From Candidatus Omnitrophota bacterium (GTDB taxonomy: Bacteria > Omnitrophota > Koll11 > JAHIPI01): 10,919 bases of DNA. The stretch is from NCBI GenBank assembly GCA_028718265.1, contig JAQUMG010000046.1, positions 1-10,919 of the forward strand, read 5' to 3'. This document shows positions 5,772-10,919 of the stretch, one piece after another; within the stretch, counting starts at the first letter, position 1; each line of letters opens with the position of its first letter. The translations under genes were made by a program, and so were the position numbers. Below the pieces are notes generated by a model. The model was not told the origin of the DNA and did no database searches. It was given only the letters and a program-made list of their open reading frames with translations.

Positions 5772-8700
5772 ATGAAAAAGATAATATTCGCGGCAGCCGT
5801 ATTTGCCATATTAATTGCACCCGCTTATTCGTTTGCTTATGCAATGAGGATAAACTGCGGCGGCACGGCTTATACTGCCGTAAACGGGGATTTTTATATT
5901 GCAGATCGGGAATACACGCAGGCTAACGGCGCAGGATATACCGGCGGCAGCGCGGGAAGCGCGGCGCCGAACGCCGTGGAAAACACACAGGACGATTCTC
6001 TTTATCTTACGGATAGATACGGGAGTTTTGATTATAAATTCGATCTCGCAAATGGTTATTACAATGTAACTCTGCGATTTGCGGAGACGTATTTTCCTGC
6101 CCCAGGCTTCAGAAAATTCCGCATCTTCCTCGAAAATAATCTCGTTTATGATAATTTCGATCCATGCACCGGCGGGTGGTACCGTGCTGTTGACCTAAAT
6201 TTTATTGTCAAGGTAGAGGACGGGCAACTTAACATTACCTTTGGTGCCATACAAGACCTGCCTAAACTATGCGCAGTTTCCGTCGCAAATATTCCAAAAC
6301 CTCAAAGCACGGGACCGGTCCGCATTTCCGGCAGAAACATACTTCTAAACGGTGAAAAATTTATAATAAAAGGCGCAGGATACCAGCCTGTGCCGGTGGG
6401 CTATGACGTAAACGAATACGATGTTTATAACACCCCCGGCATCTACAACCGCGATCTGCCGCTCCTGCGCGCGATGAATTGCAATGTAATAAGAACATGG
6501 GGCAAAGTGAACAGCATGGCGTTTCTTGACGCATGCTGGAACGGCGGCACCGACCCTATATATGTTGTCATGGGTTTTCATCCGTGGAACGAAGCCAATA
6601 TAGATCCTAATGACCCGAATAATACACGTCAGGATATAATAAATGAGTTTAAAGATTATGTAAATACTTACAAGAACCACCCTGCGGTTTTAATGTGGGC
6701 TGTCGGCAACGAAAACAACTACTGGCAAGCCGCGCCGTGGAATCCTTCCATGACACATGAAGAATTAATGCGCTGTTGGTACAGCCTTGTGAATGACCTG
6801 GCTCTTGCGGCATACGACGCAGAGGGTGTGTCATATCATCCTGTAACACATCCTAACGGTGCCGTCTATGACGCATCCGGGCCGATAGGAAGTACGCTGT
6901 ATAAAACCGACGACGCTTCTATGCCGTATCTTGACGTCTGGGGCGCTAACGTATATACAGCGTGGAGTCTTGACGATAGCATCACCAATTATCAGGCCGC
7001 CAGTTCAAAACCGTTCTGGATATCAGAATACGGATTCAGGGGTGATAATCAAAGATATCAGGCAGAAGGCGCAGATATCCTGTGGGAAGAGATACTTGAA
7101 CATTACGATACGTGCTCCGGTTCGTCTATCATGGCATACAGCGATGAGTGGTGGAAATATAATGATCCGGCGTGGACCTCTGACGAAAAACGCATTCATC
7201 TCGGCATCCACGATATATGGCTTTATAACGAGGAATTCTGGGGGTTGGTCGGTGTGGAAGGTAAGGACATGCAGTCCGATAATGTCTACCCGAAGCTCGT
7301 TTATTACCGGCTTAAAGAACAGTGGGCACCGGACAATGAAAAAAGTAACCTCGCTTTTAATAAACCCGCGAGCGCGTCTTCGGTGGAACCCTCCAGCGGA
7401 TATACACCGGATAAAGCCGTAGACGGAAATATTAATACGAGATGGTCTTCCGAAGCATCGGACATACAGTGGCTTTGTGTGGATCTTGGTGGTGTACATA
7501 GTATAGGCCGCGTAGTTATACGCTGGGAAAATGCATACGCGGCAGCCTATGAAATACAGGTATCAAATGATGCCGCAAACTGGACTACGGTGTATTCAAC
7601 CTCAAGCGGTGCGCCTTATACTAATTTCATATATTTGGACGGCATCGCTGCCCGCGGCAGGTACATAAGGTTGTACTGTACTCAACGCGCGACGTCCCGG
7701 GGCTATTCTTTATATGAATTTAAGGTATTTGAACCAATAGCGGAAAACGCCGCTATAGGCAAGACAGCCTTCACTTCAGTTGTAGAAAATAATGATCCTC
7801 AACTCGCCGGAGCTAAAGCCATAGACGGAAATTTTGCCACAAGATGGTCATCAGGAATTACGAATCCCGAAACACCGCTTGATGCCCCTTACGAACAGTG
7901 GATATATGTCGACCTCGGTGCGTATTATGATATAAGTCAGGTCGTTTTGCGGTGGGAGCAGGCATATGCCCATGAATACAAGATACAGAAATCCTATGAC
8001 GGTAATAACTGGACGGATATTCATACGGAGACGAACGGCAACGGGACGGACGATTATATTAATTTTTCGCCTTCGGTTCAATCGCGATATATAAGACTTT
8101 ATTGTATAAAAAGAGGGGCTCCTTACGGCTATTCATTGTGGGAATTTCAAATAAACGGGATTATAAGTTTGCCGCCGGACGAACCATGCCAGATAGGGGC
8201 CTTTATCGCTGATTGGGCGAAAGAAGCGACTTTCCCGTGGAACGGCAATGAGGGTATTACGAAATTTGAAGATGTAATACAGAGAGAAGTTGCCTGCGTA
8301 AAGTTATACCATAAGATTACCGACGATTTTCCTTTCCGCGATTGCCTTACTATATATAATCATGGCACGCATCATGCAGTTCCTTTTATAGACATACATC
8401 CCAGCACAAGTGATGCCGATACTGCGCCGCATCTGCTTGAAATAATTAACGGCGTATTTGATGATGAGATACATAACTGGGCCCGACAGGCGCGGGCGTT
8501 CGGGAAACCTCTATGGATATCATTTGACGGCGAGATGAACGGAGATTGGCATAGCGGCTCCGGCGCGGCAAACGGCGGAAGTACTCTTGACGGCTACGGT
8601 GATCCGGCTAAAGCCGATGGTCCTGAAATATACATAGATGCATGGCGGCATATCCATGATATCTTTGATGCCGAAGGGGTCGATAATGTGGCCTGGGTAT

Positions 8701-10919
8701 GGAGCGTGTACGCGTATGACTGGCCTCAGGATAGCTGGAACCATTTCGAAAATTACTATCCCGGCGACGCATATGTTGACTGGCTAAGCGTCCACGGGTA
8801 TAACTGGAATCGCGCCGAGCTCGGTGGATGGCAGTCCTTCCAGACTATATTTAACGATGCCTTAGGCAGGATACACATGATTAACAGTGAAAAGCCGGTA
8901 ATGATAGGCGAATTCGGGTGCGCTGACGGAGAGCCGGGGCAAAAGAGCACATGGATAACAGATGCCTTTAATCTCATTAAGACGACGTACGATTATATTA
9001 AATGCGCAGTTTGGTTTGACATGAATAAGGAAGAAAACTGGCTAATCGATTCCGACGGAAATGTTGCCCCGCGCACAGCTCTGTCAGACCCTTATTTTAC
9101 TTCCAGCGGTGATCCCGGCACTGCTTACATAAAGTCATTCATTCCTCCCTATGAAAAAAGATTCAACTGCGGCGGCTCTTCTTACACTGCCGTAAACGGA
9201 GATTATTATGCGGCTGACCAGACGTATACGTCTGAAAACGGGGCTGGTGTCATCGGCGCGTCATCCCCGGTCTCTACCACCATAACGATTGACGGAACCA
9301 CAGACGATCCGCTGTATCAGACAGCGCGGCAAGGAGGCAACTTCCAGTATAAATTTGACGTTCCAAATGGCCGATACGAGGTAAAACTTCAATTCGCAGA
9401 AATTGTCCATGGCGAGCCGCCATCGCGGTCATTTTTGGTTTTGATTAACGATGCGGTCGTAAAGGGACATCTCTCTACTATCTATGGCGCCGCCGGAGGT
9501 ATGTATAAAGCCTACGACCTCGAATTTTTTACGAACGTAACTAACGGCCAATTAATAGTTGAATTCCGCGCGGCCCCCGGGAATCCCGAATGGGATGTGA
9601 CCGGCATAATAAACGCTATTTCAGTAGTTACCTCCAAGCCGGCGAGCGAAGGTTCAGTAAAGGTTTCAGGCCGGCAAATATTACTTAGCGATCAGCCATT
9701 TACTATAAAAGGCACCTGCTATCAACCGATACCGATAGGCTCTGGTATAAACGAATACAACTTCTACACCGACTCTGATATTTATAACCGCGATTTCCAG
9801 ATATTGCGCGATATGAAGTGTAATGCCGTCCGCACATGGGGGAAAGTGGGTTATTATGACGAACACGGCTCGTTTTTACCCGCTGCAGGTTTTATGGATG
9901 CTGCCTATAATGAAGGCATAAATCCGATTTATGTAATAATGGGATTTCATGTGGATGGCTCGCTGAATCTTGCGGATCCCGCTATCCGGCAGAATGTAAT
10001 AGATGAATTTAAACTTTATGTTCATCTGTACAGGAACCACCCTGCAGTTTTAATGTGGGCCGTTGGCAACGAAAATAATTATTGGTATCCGGGAGATAAG
10101 AAAGACTGGTATAGTCTGGTCGATGAATTGGCATGGGCCGCATACGAAGTAGAAGGTAAGTCATACCATCCCGTTACTACGCCCAACGGCGATATATGGA
10201 ATAGCACCGGGCCCATTGGCAACCGTGATTTCAAAACCAACGATAATTCTATGCCGTATCTTGACGTCTGGGGTGCCAATATCTATTCGGGGTGGAGTTT
10301 TCAGAACAGGATACAGACTTATGCCGGCCTGAGTTCAAAACCTTTCTGGATATCGGAATACGGTTTTCCCGGCACAGACGAACGCAATCAGGCGGAAGGA
10401 GCGCGTGTATTGTGGGAGGAAATGGCGCGTAATTCAAATATATGCTCCGGCGGCACCATAATGGAATACTCCGATGAATGGTGGAAATCAGGCACGCCCG
10501 ACAGACACAATGACTCGGACGGAGTAGAATTTTTCGGCGTAGTATCTGCGGAAGATAACGGCAGCGCGGCAGATATCATGCATCCGAAGCCGGCTTATTA
10601 TGTGCTTCAGGAAGCGTGGGGCGAAACTGCGGGCAAGAATATAGCTTTTGGTAAAAATGCTTATGTTTCCTCCGTAGAAGAAGGAAGCGGCCATATTGCC
10701 GCTAACGTGATTGACAGAAATTTTACTACGAGATGGTCATCCGTTGCTTCCGATCCGCAGTGGATATACATAGACCTCGGCGAAACTCATGCCATAGGCT
10801 CGGTTGCCTTATGGTGGGAAGCAGCATATGCCGCTGCTTACGAAATACAGGTTTCCGACAACGCGTCAGATTGGACTACGGTAGATTCCGTATCCGGCGG
10901 AGACGGGTATAACGATTTT
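5772..10919 (+). CDS. Giant secreted multi-catalytic glycoside hydrolase with duplicated malectin-GH-F5/8C blocks and a GH26 domain, 3' end missing
   Basis: The frame stays open from ATG 5772 to the window end (1,716 codons, no stop). GAAGGA at 5757-5762, nine bases upstream, supports the start. Residues 1-24 form a Sec signal peptide (KK, hydrophobic core, A-Y-A cleavage site). Domains: malectin/CBM57 26-175; clan GH-A TIM barrel about 181-522 with acid/base E314 in MWAVGNE and nucleophile E419 in WISEYG; F5/8C (discoidin, CBM32-like) 526-654 and 659-796; GH26 807-1112 with acid/base E921 in DGEMNG and nucleophile E1047 in MIGEFG; malectin 1130-1287; second GH-A barrel 1294-1618 with E1434 and E1529 in the same motifs; third F5/8C 1623 to the edge. 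All six predicted catalytic Glu are present, so three active sites are likely. GH26 members cut beta-mannans, beta-1,3-xylans or mixed-linkage glucans. The GH-A barrels resemble GH2/GH5/GH72 proteins, but I cannot assign a family or substrate. Confidence 0.92.
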   Translation, partial: MKKIIFAAAVFAILIAPAYSFAYAMRINCGGTAYTAVNGDFYIADREYTQANGAGYTGGSAGSAAPNAVENTQDDSLYLTDRYGSFDYKFDLANGYYNVTLRFAETYFPAPGFRKFRIFLENNLVYDNFDPCTGGWYRAVDLNFIVKVEDGQLNITFGAIQDLPKLCAVSVANIPKPQSTGPVRISGRNILLNGEKFIIKGAGYQPVPVGYDVNEYDVYNTPGIYNRDLPLLRAMNCNVIRTWGKVNSMAFLDACWNGGTDPIYVVMGFHPWNEANIDPNDPNNTRQDIINEFKDYVNTYKNHPAVLMWAVGNENNYWQAAPWNPSMTHEELMRCWYSLVNDLALAAYDAEGVSYHPVTHPNGAVYDASGPIGSTLYKTDDASMPYLDVWGANVYTAWSLDDSITNYQAASSKPFWISEYGFRGDNQRYQAEGADILWEEILEHYDTCSGSSIMAYSDEWWKYNDPAWTSDEKRIHLGIHDIWLYNEEFWGLVGVEGKDMQSDNVYPKLVYYRLKEQWAPDNEKSNLAFNKPASASSVEPSSGYTPDKAVDGNINTRWSSEASDIQWLCVDLGGVHSIGRVVIRWENAYAAAYEIQVSNDAANWTTVYSTSSGAPYTNFIYLDGIAARGRYIRLYCTQRATSRGYSLYEFKVFEPIAENAAIGKTAFTSVVENNDPQLAGAKAIDGNFATRWSSGITNPETPLDAPYEQWIYVDLGAYYDISQVVLRWEQAYAHEYKIQKSYDGNNWTDIHTETNGNGTDDYINFSPSVQSRYIRLYCIKRGAPYGYSLWEFQINGIISLPPDEPCQIGAFIADWAKEATFPWNGNEGITKFEDVIQREVACVKLYHKITDDFPFRDCLTIYNHGTHHAVPFIDIHPSTSDADTAPHLLEIINGVFDDEIHNWARQARAFGKPLWISFDGEMNGDWHSGSGAANGGSTLDGYGDPAKADGPEIYIDAWRHIHDIFDAEGVDNVAWVWSVYAYDWPQDSWNHFENYYPGDAYVDWLSVHGYNWNRAELGGWQSFQTIFNDALGRIHMINSEKPVMIGEFGCADGEPGQKSTWITDAFNLIKTTYDYIKCAVWFDMNKEENWLIDSDGNVAPRTALSDPYFTSSGDPGTAYIKSFIPPYEKRFNCGGSSYTAVNGDYYAADQTYTSENGAGVIGASSPVSTTITIDGTTDDPLYQTARQGGNFQYKFDVPNGRYEVKLQFAEIVHGEPPSRSFLVLINDAVVKGHLSTIYGAAGGMYKAYDLEFFTNVTNGQLIVEFRAAPGNPEWDVTGIINAISVVTSKPASEGSVKVSGRQILLSDQPFTIKGTCYQPIPIGSGINEYNFYTDSDIYNRDFQILRDMKCNAVRTWGKVGYYDEHGSFLPAAGFMDAAYNEGINPIYVIMGFHVDGSLNLADPAIRQNVIDEFKLYVHLYRNHPAVLMWAVGNENNYWYPGDKKDWYSLVDELAWAAYEVEGKSYHPVTTPNGDIWNSTGPIGNRDFKTNDNSMPYLDVWGANIYSGWSFQNRIQTYAGLSSKPFWISEYGFPGTDERNQAEGARVLWEEMARNSNICSGGTIMEYSDEWWKSGTPDRHNDSDGVEFFGVVSAEDNGSAADIMHPKPAYYVLQEAWGETAGKNIAFGKNAYVSSVEEGSGHIAANVIDRNFTTRWSSVASDPQWIYIDLGETHAIGSVALWWEAAYAAAYEIQVSDNASDWTTVDSVSGGDGYNDF
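5847..7733 (+). repeat. Intragenic duplication, copy A (malectin, GH-A barrel, F5/8C)
   Basis: This block matches the block at 9159-10919 in domain order and in many runs of residues: NCGG-x-x-YTAVNGD-(F/Y)-Y, NHPAVLMWAVGNENNYW, MPYLDVWGAN, SSKPFWISEYGF and AYAAAYEIQVS. At DNA level 6917-6943 is identical to 10247-10273 (27 bases), while most other shared codons differ at third positions. The copies are therefore old but still recognisable. Confidence 0.9.
7347..8159 (+). repeat. Tandem pair of F5/8 type C (discoidin, CBM32-like) domains
   Basis: Two adjacent domains (residues 526-654 and 659-796) each show the family pattern: N-x-A-x-x-K at the start, A-(V/I)-D-G-N-x-x-T-R-W-S-S, Q-W-(L/I)-x-V-D-L-G, a Y-x-I-Q-x-S-x-D/N strand, and R-Y-I-R-L-Y-C near the end followed by G-Y-S-L-(Y/W)-E-F. 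They probably bind sugars of the target polysaccharide. The domain at 10638-10919 is a third member, and by shared residues it is closest to the first of this pair. Confidence 0.87.
8190..9105 (+). other. GH26-type catalytic domain between the two duplicated blocks
   Basis: Codons for residues 807-1112 encode a clan GH-A barrel with GH26 hallmarks: an N-terminal G-A-F-x-A-D-W strand, the acid/base motif F-D-G-E-M-N-G-x-W (E921), V-A-W-V-W-S, a D-x-Y-V-D-W-L-S-V-H-G-Y-N-W strand, the nucleophile motif M-I-G-E-F-G (E1047), and a late W-F-D-M-N-K-E-E-N-W-L-I-D-S strand. The residue before the acid/base Glu is Gly, where many beta-mannanases have His, so the substrate may not be mannan. Confidence 0.82.
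9159..10919 (+). repeat. Intragenic duplication, copy B (malectin, GH-A barrel, F5/8C cut by window end)
   Basis: This is the second copy of the malectin/GH-A/F5-8C block, offset from copy A by about 3.3 kb (NCGG motifs 3,312 bases apart, acid/base Glu codons 3,360 bases apart). The two catalytic Glu lie 95 residues apart here and 105 in copy A, so loops near the active site differ. The F5/8C domain is truncated by the window edge after about 94 residues. Confidence 0.9.

Noticed and set aside
6931..7422. 163-codon open frame on the plus strand, other phase
   Set aside because: It overlaps the GH-A barrel codons, including those of the catalytic E419, and has no ribosome binding site or family resemblance. 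It is a shadow frame.
7023..7499. 158-codon open frame on the minus strand
   Set aside because: It lies wholly inside the glycanase gene opposite well-conserved GH and F5/8C motifs, and its translation has no recognisable domain. It is a shadow frame.

Overview
The window looks bacterial: strong Shine-Dalgarno sequences (AAAGGAG, AAAGGA, GAAGGA), the standard code, intermediate GC, a PilZ protein, and two giant secreted modular proteins on the + strand. Polymers of this type (subtilase plus FG-GAP/UnbV propeller plus fibronectin III, and malectin/F5-8C-decorated glycanases) are common in large-protein, polymer-degrading lineages such as Planctomycetota, Verrucomicrobiota/Lentisphaerota and the Omnitrophota. 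I lean weakly to an uncultivated lineage of that kind, but nothing here fixes the taxonomy.

Layout. (1) Positions 2-5032 hold the 3' part of a gene for a subtilisin-family (S8) serine protease. The visible 1,676 residues run: end of the catalytic domain with the active-site Ser, a beta-sandwich, a seven-blade FG-GAP propeller, an ASPIC/UnbV domain, an IPT/TIG domain, four fibronectin type III repeats, a cadherin/He_PIG-like domain, a pectate-lyase-like beta-helix, and a C-terminal jelly-roll-like carbohydrate-binding-type domain. (2) Positions 5033-5250 are a regulatory gap with a 9-codon mini-ORF behind a strong ribosome binding site, a good sigma70-type promoter, and a leader carrying an 11-bp-arm hairpin. 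(3) Positions 5251-5679 encode a small PilZ (c-di-GMP receptor) protein, followed by a nested terminator-like hairpin. (4) From 5772 to beyond the right edge runs one uninterrupted reading frame of at least 1,716 codons. It encodes a secreted multi-catalytic glycanase: signal peptide, malectin, clan GH-A hydrolase, two F5/8C domains, GH26 hydrolase, malectin, second GH-A hydrolase, F5/8C (cut by the window end).

The most notable content is item 4: three predicted glycoside hydrolase active sites in one chain, built by an internal duplication of a malectin/GH/F5-8C block with a GH26 domain between the copies. Together the two giants look like an extracellular protein- and polysaccharide-processing set. 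The PilZ protein between them, under its own promoter and terminator, suggests a c-di-GMP-linked surface or biofilm context, but this link is inferred only from proximity. There is no gene-free stretch over 300 bases; I saw no tRNA, rRNA, CRISPR array, insertion sequence or integrase.
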